From Desulfamplus sp964425195 (lineage in GTDB: Bacteria > Desulfobacterota > Desulfobacteria > Desulfobacterales > Desulfobacteraceae): a stretch of 64,000 bases of DNA. The stretch spans positions 1-64,000 of the forward strand of contig CAYRLG010000020.1 in assembly GCA_964425195.1 (NCBI GenBank), in the 5' to 3' direction. The position numbers and the translations under genes were made by a program. Shown piece after piece: positions 1-8,319 of this stretch. A model generated the notes under the pieces. That model had not been told where the DNA came from and did not search any database. It worked only from the letters and a program-made list of their open reading frames with translations. Within the stretch, counting starts at the first letter, position 1. Every line of letters begins with the position of its first letter.

Positions 1-39
1 CCGTAAGTTTATTGTATCTTACTTTAGTGTCTATTTTTT

Positions 40-942
40 TCAACAGATATCAATGGTAACAGCATTGCCTCCCGAAACCGTGGAGATGGCGATGCCTATG
101 GCATTCTTGCCGTTGAACCGCAAGAGCGATCTCGGAGGATCAACATAATCCCTGCGGATGTCAGCTACATCCTTGAGATAAATGAGTTTGCCGCCTCGAC
201 CGGCGATGAAGAGCTCTTGAAAATCCTTTTCCGATGTAAAGATGCCTGTCGGGGAAACAGGTATGTATTCGCTGCCGATTTGGATTTTGCCAGCGTCAGA
301 CGGAAGGTTTTTGGCTCTCAGAGCATTGAAGATATCCTCCCGGGTGATGCCCAGTGCGCTCATCTTCTCTTTGGACATTTCCACATAAACTGCTTCGGTC
401 TGTTCACCGAAAAATACCACCTTTTTCACGTCAATGACGGTAAGGAGTTCTCTTTTGAGGAGTTCAGCCACCTTTTTCAACTCTGCTTGCGAATATCCCT
501 CTCCAGTAAGGGCATAATAGACGCCGTAAACATCGCCGAAATCATCGTTGATAATGCAAGGTCCGGCTCCTGCGGGCAAGTTCCTCTGGACATCGTTGAT
601 CTTACGACGCATTTCATCCCACACCTGCGGAAGTGTGGCTGTATTGTATTTATCCTTGATAATTACTTTTACAGTTGAAACTCCCCGGGAAGAATAGGAG
701 TCAACGCGTTTAAGCTGACCCAGCTCCTGAACTGCTTTTTCGATTTTTTCCGTAACCTCTTTTTCCACCTCATCAGGAGAAGCTCCAGGATAAGGAGTTA
801 CCACGACTGCTTCCTTGATAACAAACTCTGGGTCTTCGAGTCGGGAGAGATTCTGATATGCCAGATAACCGAGCCCCAAAACCACTATGGTTATGGTCCA
901 GGTAATGACACTCTTTTTTATTGAAAACTCTGCAATATTCAT
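40..942 (-). pseudogene. RND efflux pump, N-terminal part only
   Basis: This is the N-terminal third of an inner-membrane RND (AcrB/MexB-type) proton-driven efflux transporter. It has the first membrane helix at about residues 10-29, then the porter-domain start with motifs such as LEDPEFV and PYPGASPDEVE that are typical of the family. Whole RND pumps are about 1000 residues; this frame meets TGA at 40-42 after 300. Similarity seems to stop just after GGNAVTI, so the gene is either interrupted by something whose end lies at about 40-50, or frameshifted. I chose the ATG at 940-942, nine bases after AAGGA; the ATG at 949-951 abuts that Shine-Dalgarno directly. It starts 12 bases after the membrane fusion protein stops, so the two are one operon. 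The pump is not functional as it stands inside this window. Confidence 0.75.
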
Positions 943-954
943 AATTAACATTCC

Positions 955-2271
955 TTATTTTGAAGAATCCCAGATGCTGACCTTCATTCCGTCATAAAGT
1001 CTGCTGATGCCGGCGGTAACGACTTTTTCTCCCTGAGACAGCCCATTAAGGATCACAATACCGTCTGATCCAGTCATCTCTCCTAAATCTACGTTTGTTC
1101 TTTTAACGGTCATGTCCGATTCATTGATGACCCACACATACGGTATCATCTCTGAATCACGAGTAACGGTAATGGCAGGAATAACAATACGAGAGTTATT
1201 TTTCGCGAACGACTTAAGTTTACCTTCCACTGTTGCAGTCATGCCGGGCAGGATGTTTATACCTTGAGGTCGAGGCATCACAAATACTGCTTGATAAGTC
1301 AGGGTCTGGGGATCGGCTTCTGTAGAAAATTCTTTAAGTGTCAGTTGAAAGGAGTGTTCAGGTGCACCGGCAAACCTAACCGCAACATTTAGGACATATC
1401 CTTCACGGATTCGAGACATAAGAGTTTCCGGAACATCCACAAGTACCTCTATCTTGGAAATGTCCTGCAAAAAGACTATTGGCTGCTTAGCCAGAATCTC
1501 CTGATGGTTTTCCACATAACGTTTAGCCACAATTCCGGCAAAAGGGGCTTTAAGATACGTATCTTCTAATGCGTATTGAGCCTCTTTCAACTTGGCTTCC
1601 AATCCTCTGATTCTGGACTGCTGGGCTTCTATATCCTCTTTTCTTGCCCCCTTTTTCCCCTTAGCAAGATTCTGACGAGCTGATTCTAATCTGGCTTTAG
1701 ACTTATCCTTAAGAGTGGTCTGATTGTCAAAGTCAGCCTTGGAGACATGCTGGTTGATCCATAACTGTTTATAGCGTTTGTATTGATCTTCCATGAAAAG
1801 GTAATCTGCCTTTGCTGCATCAACTTCCGATTCAAGCATCTTGATATCCTCTGCCCTTGCTCCTCTTTCCATGGACTTTAAGTTGGCTATGGCTTCGGAC
1901 AAAGAACTTTTGATTCCCATAAGATTGGTTTCAAAATCCCTTGGATCAATGCGGGCGATAAGCTGACCTTTTTCTACCTCCTGTCCCTCTTCAATTGGCA
2001 GTTCAATCAGAGGACCCGCCACCTTGAAAGAGAGATCAGCTCGCATGTTTGCCCGAGTTTTGGCTGGCAGAGAGATAACCTCTGCATCTGTTCTTCCACC
2101 CACTGTGCTCACCTTAACCGGTCGGATAACCTCCTTTGGGACTGGCTCTTCTTTTTTCTTGCAGCCACCGGCAACGAGGAGAATCAAACCTATTACAGCG
2201 GTAATAATAAAGTATCTTTTGATTGGAGTCCTACTGAATAATCCTCCAAAGACAAGCATCTGTTTTTCCAT
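955..2271 (-). CDS. RND efflux membrane fusion lipoprotein (HlyD/AcrA type)
   Basis: This is a periplasmic adaptor that would link the RND pump to an outer-membrane channel. It has a signal peptide ending in a lipobox-like LLVAGGC with the lipidated Cys at about residue 37, followed by a Lys/Glu-rich tether. Next come a split barrel-sandwich domain (LPIEEGQEVEKGQLIARID, later YLKAPFAGIVAKRYV), a long alpha-helical coiled-coil hairpin at about residues 110-230 and a C-terminal beta-barrel. At 438 residues it is a little longer than AcrA. The ATG at 2269-2271 is seven bases after AAGGA; the longer frame would need TTG. It sits between the small gene 2335-2625 and the broken pump, transcribed from the sigma-54 site at 2789-2804. 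The family assignment is firm; the substrate is unknown. Confidence 0.9.
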   Translation of the reverse strand: MEKQMLVFGGLFSRTPIKRYFIITAVIGLILLVAGGCKKKEEPVPKEVIRPVKVSTVGGRTDAEVISLPAKTRANMRADLSFKVAGPLIELPIEEGQEVEKGQLIARIDPRDFETNLMGIKSSLSEAIANLKSMERGARAEDIKMLESEVDAAKADYLFMEDQYKRYKQLWINQHVSKADFDNQTTLKDKSKARLESARQNLAKGKKGARKEDIEAQQSRIRGLEAKLKEAQYALEDTYLKAPFAGIVAKRYVENHQEILAKQPIVFLQDISKIEVLVDVPETLMSRIREGYVLNVAVRFAGAPEHSFQLTLKEFSTEADPQTLTYQAVFVMPRPQGINILPGMTATVEGKLKSFAKNNSRIVIPAITVTRDSEMIPYVWVINESDMTVKRTNVDLGEMTGSDGIVILNGLSQGEKVVTAGISRLYDGMKVSIWDSSK

Positions 2272-2334
2272 TATCAAATCCTTATATTTTATAATTGTGT
2301 TTTCAAACCCGGCAAAGCTTAAGCCGGTTCTTTG

Positions 2335-2625
2335 CTATGATTCAGTGAACGAGGCTTCCACCCAGATGGAATAACTGATTAACCCAAGCCCTTTAAGCGA
2401 GAATAACAACCGTTGTCCAAGATTGCTTGTTCTTACAGGTAGTGCCTCTGTTGTCCAGTGAATTTGAATACTTAAATCAGTCTCAACCATATGCTCGTGA
2501 TAGACCTTGATTGATATCTCTTGCGCATCTTCCTTCTGCTGGCAAACCTGGCACAAGAGTTCATTGACTAATTTCCTGTTCGCTTTTACAAGAGAACGTA
2601 GTGTGATGATTTCGATCCATTTCAT
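2335..2625 (-). CDS. small conserved protein ahead of RND operon
   Basis: A 96-residue soluble protein of unknown function, first gene of the efflux operon. The start is set by a very good GGAGG eight bases before the ATG at 2623-2625; the frame extends upstream but without such a site. The protein begins MKWIEIITLRS and has an alternating beta/alpha pattern that could be a small ferredoxin-like (dimeric alpha-beta barrel) fold, with LVETDLSIQIHW in the middle and SYSIWVEA near the end. That fold is only an impression. There is no signal peptide, membrane segment or metal motif, although CQVCQQ gives two close cysteines. Its position ahead of the adaptor and pump suggests an accessory or sensing role in the efflux system, which is inference. 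Confidence 0.7.
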   Translation of the reverse strand: MKWIEIITLRSLVKANRKLVNELLCQVCQQKEDAQEISIKVYHEHMVETDLSIQIHWTTEALPVRTSNLGQRLLFSLKGLGLISYSIWVEASFTES

Positions 2626-2788
2626 GTCAATTTTCCTCCATAATAGCAGGGGGTATCCCACCCGAATCGCCCTGCTTTGAGCTGATAAAACGTTGTTGTA
2701 GCGACCTACAAACACAAACGATATATGTCAGCCATATTTTAGCAACCGTGACCTCTTCTCGTGGTCATCTACAATACCTCGTGTTAAA

Positions 2789-2804
2789 GCATGTTGTGTG
2801 CCAA
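2789..2804 (-). promoter_or_regulatory. sigma-54 promoter of the RND operon
   Basis: Read on the minus strand, this is TTGGCACACAACATGC: a TGGCAC -24 element (GG at 2801-2802) and a TGC -12 element (GC at 2789-2790) separated by exactly ten bases, close to the RpoN consensus. Transcription would begin near 2778, about 150 bases before the start codon at 2625. The divergent gene encodes a sigma-54 activator, which fits. Confidence 0.8.
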
Positions 2805-2856
2805 GATATAAATATATATAAATATCAGGTAGTTAAATAAAGAGGTCTTTTATACT

Positions 2857-2894
2857 TTACTGAATACCGTAATGTGTGTTACGGTATTCAGTAA
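2857..2894. promoter_or_regulatory. perfect 16-bp inverted repeat, probable activator binding site
   Basis: Arms TTACTGAATACCGTAA (2857-2872) and TTACGGTATTCAGTAA (2879-2894) are perfect complements around a six-base spacer. The centre is about 100 bases upstream of the predicted sigma-54 start of the efflux operon, the usual place for an enhancer site, and about 95 bases before the activator gene at 2973. It is followed by T6 on the plus strand, so a hairpin terminator or attenuator ahead of the activator gene is the alternative reading. Confidence 0.7.
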
Positions 2895-2972
2895 TTTTTT
2901 GCTATGTTGTAATATGAATTTATTTGCAAATAGCTCTTTGTTCACACACAAAACGAGGTGGAAACGATCAAC

Positions 2973-4583
2973 ATGGATGAAAATATTTTTTTTCGTGAAG
3001 CGACTCTCCGTATATGCAGTAGCCTCAACATAGAAATAGCTCTGAAGCGATGTTTTGAATACATAAGAGATTTTATTCCTATGATGCGAACAACACTGCA
3101 CACACTTGACTACAATTCCAATCTGATGAAGCTCGTGGCATCAGCAGGGTTCAACAAATCAGCAAGATATGGACAGGTTGTTCCGTTGCCAGAAAAGGGT
3201 CGCAGCAGAAGATCCGCGGATTTACATGCAGCGTTGTCAAAAAATGAGGTAATGACTGTAATTATGAATCAGCCTGATCAGGAGGAGGGGCTGCTTGAGA
3301 TTTTAGAAGAGCTTGGAATCAAATCCGATGTATCTATAATGCTGATGTTTTTAAAGCTCGAAAACAATATGATTGGTATGTTCGCGGCAGCAGCAGATGG
3401 ATTGAATCAATACAAAAATGAGCATGCACGCCTCCTTCAACTCCTCCATGAGCCTTTTGCTATTGCTCTGTCAAAGGCTTTAGATTATCAGGAAATTATT
3501 AGGCTTAAGGATATGCTTGCTGACGACAACCGTTATCTTTTTGAAGAACTGAGGTCAGCTTCAGGCGAAGAGATCATTGGTTTGGATTTTGGTCTGAAAG
3601 AAGTGATGAAAATGGTTAAACAGGTGGCACCACTTGGCAGTGCTGTTTTGCTATTAGGAGAGACCGGTACAGGAAAAGAGCTTTTTGCTAATGCTATTCA
3701 CTACTCTTCTCCTCGTAAAGACGGACCTTTTATCAAGGTAAATTGTGGAGCAATTCCTGATACCCTCCTTGACAGTGAGCTGTTTGGGCATGAAAAGGGA
3801 GCATTCACAGGGGCGATAAGCCAAAAGAGAGGTAGATTTGAAAGAGCTAACAAAGGAACGATTTTTTTAGACGAAGTTGGAGAACTTCCAACCCAAGCTC
3901 AGGTGAGACTGCTGCGAGTTCTTCAAAGCAGAGAGATCGAGCGTGTGGGAGGGAGCACTCCTATACCTGTGGACATACGCGTTATATCAGCCACAAATAG
4001 GAATCTTAATGAGATGGTTGCATCAGGACAATTTCGCGAAGACCTTTGGTTTAGGCTCAATGTCTTTCCTGTCAATATCCCGCCTTTGAGGCAGAGAAGA
4101 GAAGATATTCCAGCTCTGCTCCATCACTTCATAGAGAGCAAGTCCAAAGAACTCAAAATCAAAGATAGACCTTTACTCGGTCATGGTGTTATCAACAAAC
4201 TTATCGCTTATGACTGGCCTGGCAACGTACGGGAGCTCGAAAACATAGTTGAACGGGCTTTGATTCAAAGCAGAGGTGGCACACTCTCATTTGAAGATAT
4301 CTTGACCCCGCAGGTTTCGCCTGTCCATAAAGAGACTTCTGACGGGACACCGAATAAAACTCTGCTTTCCTTAGACGAGATGACTATTTTGCATATCAGA
4401 CAGGCTTTGGTGATGGCGGGCGGCAAGATTAATGGAGACGGGGGAGCTGCACAAATTTTAGGGCTTCATCCAAATACACTAAGGACAAAGATGAACAAAT
4501 TAGGAATTCTTTATGGAAGAAAAAGCTGGCAGACTCATTATTTTTCAAGTAGTAAAGTTTATAACTTGCTTTCTGAAATTTAA
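2973..4583 (+). CDS. GAF-domain sigma-54-dependent activator (FhlA/NorR type)
   Basis: A 536-residue enhancer-binding protein. The N-terminal ~180 residues look like a GAF sensory domain. Then follow an AAA+ core with Walker A GETGTGKE, an intact GAFTGA sigma-54 contact loop and Walker B IFLDEVGEL, and a C-terminal Fis-type helix-turn-helix (AAQILGLHPNTLRTKMNKLG). The architecture matches activators switched on by a small ligand rather than by phosphorylation. I prefer the ATG at 2973, eleven bases after GAGGTGG; a GTG at 2958 lies inside that Shine-Dalgarno. It is divergent from the efflux operon and has a sigma-54 promoter and large inverted repeat between, so it most likely controls that operon and perhaps itself. 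The ligand is unknown; a toxic or redox-active compound that the pump exports is a guess. Confidence 0.9.
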   Translation: MDENIFFREATLRICSSLNIEIALKRCFEYIRDFIPMMRTTLHTLDYNSNLMKLVASAGFNKSARYGQVVPLPEKGRSRRSADLHAALSKNEVMTVIMNQPDQEEGLLEILEELGIKSDVSIMLMFLKLENNMIGMFAAAADGLNQYKNEHARLLQLLHEPFAIALSKALDYQEIIRLKDMLADDNRYLFEELRSASGEEIIGLDFGLKEVMKMVKQVAPLGSAVLLLGETGTGKELFANAIHYSSPRKDGPFIKVNCGAIPDTLLDSELFGHEKGAFTGAISQKRGRFERANKGTIFLDEVGELPTQAQVRLLRVLQSREIERVGGSTPIPVDIRVISATNRNLNEMVASGQFREDLWFRLNVFPVNIPPLRQRREDIPALLHHFIESKSKELKIKDRPLLGHGVINKLIAYDWPGNVRELENIVERALIQSRGGTLSFEDILTPQVSPVHKETSDGTPNKTLLSLDEMTILHIRQALVMAGGKINGDGGAAQILGLHPNTLRTKMNKLGILYGRKSWQTHYFSSSKVYNLLSEI

Positions 4584-4610
4584 GTTAGTGGTATGTGCAG
4601 AGGATAGCTT

Positions 4611-4952
4611 CTATGTTCTAAAAATAAAATAAACTGCCCCAAGCATACATAAACCCGCCCAAAGAAAATCAAGTTTGATACCCTGCCCCATATAAAAAAC
4701 AGAAAAAGGTACAAATACTGAGAGGGTAATTACCTCTTGAAGAATTTTTAACTGAGAAAGGTTTAACTCCGTGTGACCTATACGATTGGCTGGTACTTGA
4801 ATAATGTACTCAAAAAAAGCAACGCCCCAACTAATAAGTGCAGCAACAATCCATGTTTTGTCATTGAGCTTCTTTAAATGGGCATACCATGCAAATGTCA
4901 TAAATATATTGGATAAAATTAACAAAAAAGCAGTTTTTGCAATAACTGGCAT
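4611..4952 (-). CDS. DMT-family membrane protein (DUF486)
   Basis: A 113-residue protein of four hydrophobic helices matching the DUF486/DMT small-transporter family in length and layout (MPVIAKTAFLLILSNIFMTFAWYAHLK at the N-terminus, a conserved EYIIQVPANRIG stretch in the middle). The function of this family is not established; its members resemble half-size drug/metabolite exporters. A strong AAAGGAGA lies seven bases before the ATG. It follows the response regulator 4967-6355 on the same strand with only 14 bases between, so it is probably co-transcribed with it. It is convergent with the activator gene ending at 4583, with no obvious terminator in the 27-base gap. Confidence 0.8.
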   Translation of the reverse strand: MPVIAKTAFLLILSNIFMTFAWYAHLKKLNDKTWIVAALISWGVAFFEYIIQVPANRIGHTELNLSQLKILQEVITLSVFVPFSVFYMGQGIKLDFLWAGLCMLGAVYFIFRT

Positions 4953-4966
4953 AATAAACTCTCCTT

Positions 4967-6355
4967 TTATGCTTCTCCATAATCTCTAAGTTTTTTTAAC
5001 AGAGTTTTTCTTGTGATTCCAAGTCTTCGAGCAGCTTCACTTCTATTACCTTCGGTAGATTCAAGGGTTTTTAGCACTGCTTCTTTTTCTATCTCGGCAA
5101 GTGGAATATCTTGTGCTATTGCCTGCTGTGAATTAGATGTTGCTTTCTGTTCCCCTGAAATTGATAACGGCTGAGTATTAATTTGCGTTGCAAATGGAAA
5201 ATCAGCCAAAGAGAGATAATTTGATCTTGCAAGAACAACTGCTCGTTCAACACAGTTCATAAGTTCTCTCACATTTCCGGGCCATCCATACCTTATCATG
5301 GCATCCATTGCCTCGGGTGTAAATCCCTTAATATCACGACGATTTTTTTCTGAAAAGAGTTTAAGAAAATGAAGGGCTAAAGAGGGGATATCCTCCCTCC
5401 TATCACTTAACAAAGGAATTTCAAGAGTAACTACATTTAACCTAAAGTATAGATCCTCACGAAACTGTCCATCTGATGCCATTTTCTTCAAATCTCTATT
5501 AGTTGAAGCAATAACACGAACATCCACCTTTATACTCTCTTCACTGCCAACTGGAGTTATCTCTTTCTCTTGAAGCACTCTGAGTAGCTTTGCTTGCATA
5601 GCAAGGCTCATTTCACCAATTTCATCAAGTAGAATACTACCTCCATGTGCTTGTAGAAATCGCCCTTTACGCCTCTTTTCAGCTCCAGTAAAGGAGCCTT
5701 TTTCATGCCCAAAGAGTTCAGATTCTAAAAGTGTCTCTGTAATTGCAGCACAGTTAATCCTTATAAAAGACATATCCTTACGTGGGCTATTATAATGAAT
5801 TGCATTAGCAATCAGCTCTTTGCCAGTACCAGAAGCACCTGTAATGAGAATATTTGCATCAGATGGAGCTGCAAGTTCAACTGTGTCCAGAAGAGCTGTC
5901 ATTGCACGGCTTTTTCCGATAATACTATCGCGACTGAAGTTTTGATCTAACCTTTTTTTTAAGTTAATATTCTCTTTTTTAAGGTAAAGAGTCTCAATTA
6001 TATGAGCTATCGTAAGTTTAAGTTTATCAAAATCAAGGGGCTTAGTCATATAATCATAAGCTCCTTTTTTAAGAGCATCTACAGCAGTTTCAACTGATGA
6101 GTATGCTGTCATGATAATAACAGGAAGCGATGGGTTATAATTACATATCTTTTCTAAAGCCTCCATGCCTGACATTTTAAGCATCTTCATATCCATCAGA
6201 ACAATATCAAAATGTTCTTGGTGTACTTTCTCAACACCTTTAGTGCCATCATCTGCAAGGTGTATATCATAACCCCATCCTGTCATAAGAGTTTTTAACA
6301 TTGTACGATGTCCTGCATCATCATCTACTACAAGGATTTTATTCTTTTGATTCAT
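4967..6355 (-). CDS. NtrC-family response regulator, ZraR/HydG-like
   Basis: A 462-residue sigma-54 activator. It has an N-terminal receiver (acidic cluster at about residues 11-13, phosphorylated Asp about 55, MTAY and MTKP positions conserved), then an AAA+ core with Walker A GASGTGKE, a GSFTGA loop (a tolerated variant of GAFTGA) and Walker B LLDEIGEM, and a Fis-type HTH at the end (EAARRLGITRKTLLKKLRDYG). The start is the ATG at 6353-6355, nine bases after AAGGAT; the longer frame needs TTG. It most resembles ZraR in layout. Its likely partner is the kinase at 12699-14285, 6 kb away on the same strand. The aminotransferase divergent from it is a candidate target, but I see no -24/-12 site in between. 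Confidence 0.88.
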   Translation of the reverse strand: MNQKNKILVVDDDAGHRTMLKTLMTGWGYDIHLADDGTKGVEKVHQEHFDIVLMDMKMLKMSGMEALEKICNYNPSLPVIIMTAYSSVETAVDALKKGAYDYMTKPLDFDKLKLTIAHIIETLYLKKENINLKKRLDQNFSRDSIIGKSRAMTALLDTVELAAPSDANILITGASGTGKELIANAIHYNSPRKDMSFIRINCAAITETLLESELFGHEKGSFTGAEKRRKGRFLQAHGGSILLDEIGEMSLAMQAKLLRVLQEKEITPVGSEESIKVDVRVIASTNRDLKKMASDGQFREDLYFRLNVVTLEIPLLSDRREDIPSLALHFLKLFSEKNRRDIKGFTPEAMDAMIRYGWPGNVRELMNCVERAVVLARSNYLSLADFPFATQINTQPLSISGEQKATSNSQQAIAQDIPLAEIEKEAVLKTLESTEGNRSEAARRLGITRKTLLKKLRDYGEA

Positions 6356-6680
6356 TATCAATGTATCCTTTAAAACTATAGTAATAGCAACAATATATTG
6401 TCAACTTTTAGCTTGACATACAATGAATCGTATGGAAATAAATAGAAAACTATAGCCTATTAATACCATTTCTATTTTAAATTGCCCCCTGATTTAAATT
6501 AACTTTCAAATGACTTATTCCTTCATTGAAAGAGATTGTTAATAGGTCACAAACCAAATAAAATTTGGTATAATCTATATTTTATAATGCCTTATATCGC
6601 TGAAAAAGTCATGTAAAAAACACAACGGAACTTTGCCTAAGAACATTGATAACCTACAATATCAAAGGAGAGTTAACGCC
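6356..6680. other. divergent intergenic region
   Basis: An AT-rich stretch between the regulator and the aminotransferase. I found no sigma-54 site, riboswitch-like fold or long palindrome. A TTGACA at 6413 has only a poor -10 partner. A TTTGGTATAATC stretch at about 6564-6575 could act as an extended -10 for the rightward gene, but that is weak. Confidence 0.4.
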
Positions 6681-7979
6681 ATGTATATTAAAGAAAATGT
6701 AAGTTTGAACTTAAATGTAAGAGGAATGGATCAATCTCCCACAATAGCAATTAATGATAGAAGCAAAGAGTTACAACAAAAAGGTCAAAATGTTTATCGT
6801 CTTGGACTTGGGCAATCTCCTTTTCCAATACCTGTTCCTATTGTTGAAGCATTGAAGGTAAATGCACACCAAAAAGATTATCTTCCAACAGTTGGTCTTC
6901 GTGAATTACGCAAAACAGTTGCAAATTTTCACCGTCAGAAAACAGGTGTAGAGTTTTGTGAAGATAATGTATTAATAGGACCTGGCTCAAAAGAGTTAAT
7001 GTTCCTGCTCCAACTTGCATATTATGGAGAGCTTATTGTACCTACCCCATGTTGGGTCTCTTATATTCCTCAGGCAAATATTATAGGTAGAAAAGTAAGA
7101 TTGATTCCAACACGATTTGAAGATCGCTGGAGAATGACGGCAGAGTTGATGGAGAGATATTGTGCTGACGAGAAAGATGATTTTCGTCCAAGAATTCTTA
7201 TTCTTAATTATCCTGCAAATCCAGACGGCTGTACATATACAGAAAATCAACTTAAAGAGCTTTCCGAAGTTGCACGAAAGTATAGGGTTATTCTTCTTTC
7301 TGATGAAATTTACGGAGAGATTCATCATCAAGGCAGGCATGTTTCAGTTGCAAGTTTCTATCCAGAAGGCACTATTATTAGCTCAGGATTATCAAAATGG
7401 TGTGGAGCAGGAGGGTGGAGACTTGGAACATTCACATTTCCTAAAAATATGGATTGGCTTCTCTCTTCTATGGCTGCACTTGCAAGCGAAACTTACACAT
7501 CTGTATGTGCTCCGGTTCAACACGCAGCTATAAGAGCCTTTAATGGAGGAGTTGTGATTGAAAGATATCTTTGGCATGTACGGAGGATACTTGCACACAT
7601 AGGTGATAAATGTGCTCAAATCCTCTCTGATGCCGGAGTAAAAGTTCATTTTCCAGATGGTGCTTTCTATCTATTTCCTGATTTTTCACCATTTACTAAT
7701 GAGCTTGCACGAAAAGGGATCGCATCCAGCGAATCATTGTGTGAACGAATGCTTCAAGAGATAGGAGTGGCAGCCCTTCCTGGTTCTGCATTTGAACGCC
7801 CATCTAATGAACTGACAGTTCGTATGGCTTATGTTGATTTTGATGGTGCAAAAGCACTCACTGCAAGCGAAACAATTCCTCTTGATCAACCTCTTCCTGA
7901 AGATTTTGCAGAGTTGTGGTGCAGTAATGTTATTAAAGCTATGCACCTTATTGTTGATTGGCTAAAAAATAAAGCATAA
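6681..7979 (+). CDS. PLP-dependent aminotransferase class I/II
   Basis: A 432-residue fold-type I aminotransferase. Landmarks are GLGQSPFP near the N-terminus, the PLP-contacting NYPANPDG, the aspartate in LLSDEIYGEI, the Schiff-base lysine in SGLSKWCGAGGWRLG and the late Arg of NELTVRMAYVD that binds the substrate carboxylate. It is of the aspartate/aromatic aminotransferase type; the substrate cannot be told. The start is the ATG at 6681 after AAAGGAG, in place of an upstream TTG. The 3' end is unusual: bases 7825-7923 recur exactly at 10214-10312, just before the transporter. The last ~50 bases here differ from that copy, so this gene probably carries a replaced C-terminus (CSNVIKAMHLIVDWLKNKA). 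Confidence 0.88.
   Translation: MYIKENVSLNLNVRGMDQSPTIAINDRSKELQQKGQNVYRLGLGQSPFPIPVPIVEALKVNAHQKDYLPTVGLRELRKTVANFHRQKTGVEFCEDNVLIGPGSKELMFLLQLAYYGELIVPTPCWVSYIPQANIIGRKVRLIPTRFEDRWRMTAELMERYCADEKDDFRPRILILNYPANPDGCTYTENQLKELSEVARKYRVILLSDEIYGEIHHQGRHVSVASFYPEGTIISSGLSKWCGAGGWRLGTFTFPKNMDWLLSSMAALASETYTSVCAPVQHAAIRAFNGGVVIERYLWHVRRILAHIGDKCAQILSDAGVKVHFPDGAFYLFPDFSPFTNELARKGIASSESLCERMLQEIGVAALPGSAFERPSNELTVRMAYVDFDGAKALTASETIPLDQPLPEDFAELWCSNVIKAMHLIVDWLKNKA
7825..7923 (+). repeat. 99-bp exact direct repeat, left copy
   Basis: Identical base for base to 10214-10312, offset 2389 bases. It lies inside the aminotransferase near its 3' end. Beyond 7923 the copies stay recognisably homologous but carry scattered mismatches to the stop codons. 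Confidence 0.9.
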
Positions 7980-8028
7980 TACCATCTCTATTTAAAATTG
8001 ACCATACATGGAATTAATGTCATATTGT

Positions 8029-8249
8029 TTATCTGACTGTTCTTGATGGAACAACCTCGCCCGGAGCAAAACTTACAACATCAAGTTGACCATAAAAAGC
8101 CCAGATAACAAAGGAGATTACCATTAGCATTGACATGATGAGGAAAGATTGACTCTTTACGGAGGAAGGTTTGAGCGAATGGAAATAGATTCTTGACTCT
8201 TTAGAGGAAGAGATGATTCTAACGATTTTTGAGTAACAGATTCAGACAT
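8029..8249 (-). pseudogene. remnant of a HlyD-type type I secretion adaptor
   Basis: A good AAGGAGAA precedes an ATG at 8247-8249 that opens a frame beginning MSESVTQKS and ending at a TAA after 30 codons. One frame over, the sequence continues as a membrane helix (SFLIMSMLMVISFVIWAFYG) followed by QLDVVSFAPGEVVPSRTVR and then a stop. This is the classic N-terminus of a type I secretion membrane fusion protein: cytoplasmic tail, one helix, then the start of the barrel-sandwich domain. The real gene would be about 400-450 codons; here about 70 codons survive and a one-base frameshift breaks them. It lies just downstream of the AAA gene on the same strand and was probably carried in with it. 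Confidence 0.65.
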
Positions 8250-8319
8250 AAGATTCTCCTTTTAACCAAAAAAGTTTTTTCCAGAATAAGCCGACTGGTA
8301 AGTTGATGACATTAAGCTT

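Noticed and set aside
217..678. Plus-strand open frame antisense to the RND gene
   Set aside because: It lies wholly inside the well-supported minus-strand transporter frame, has no ribosome site and no recognisable protein pattern.
2895..2957. Attenuator reading of the palindrome plus T6 ahead of the sigma-54 activator gene
   Set aside because: Possible, but the mirror location relative to the -24/-12 site and the perfect symmetry suit a protein-binding site better; kept only as an alternative.
6413..6440. TTGACA-based sigma-70 promoter upstream of the aminotransferase
   Set aside because: At 17-base spacing there is no acceptable -10 box, and it lies about 240 bases from the start codon.
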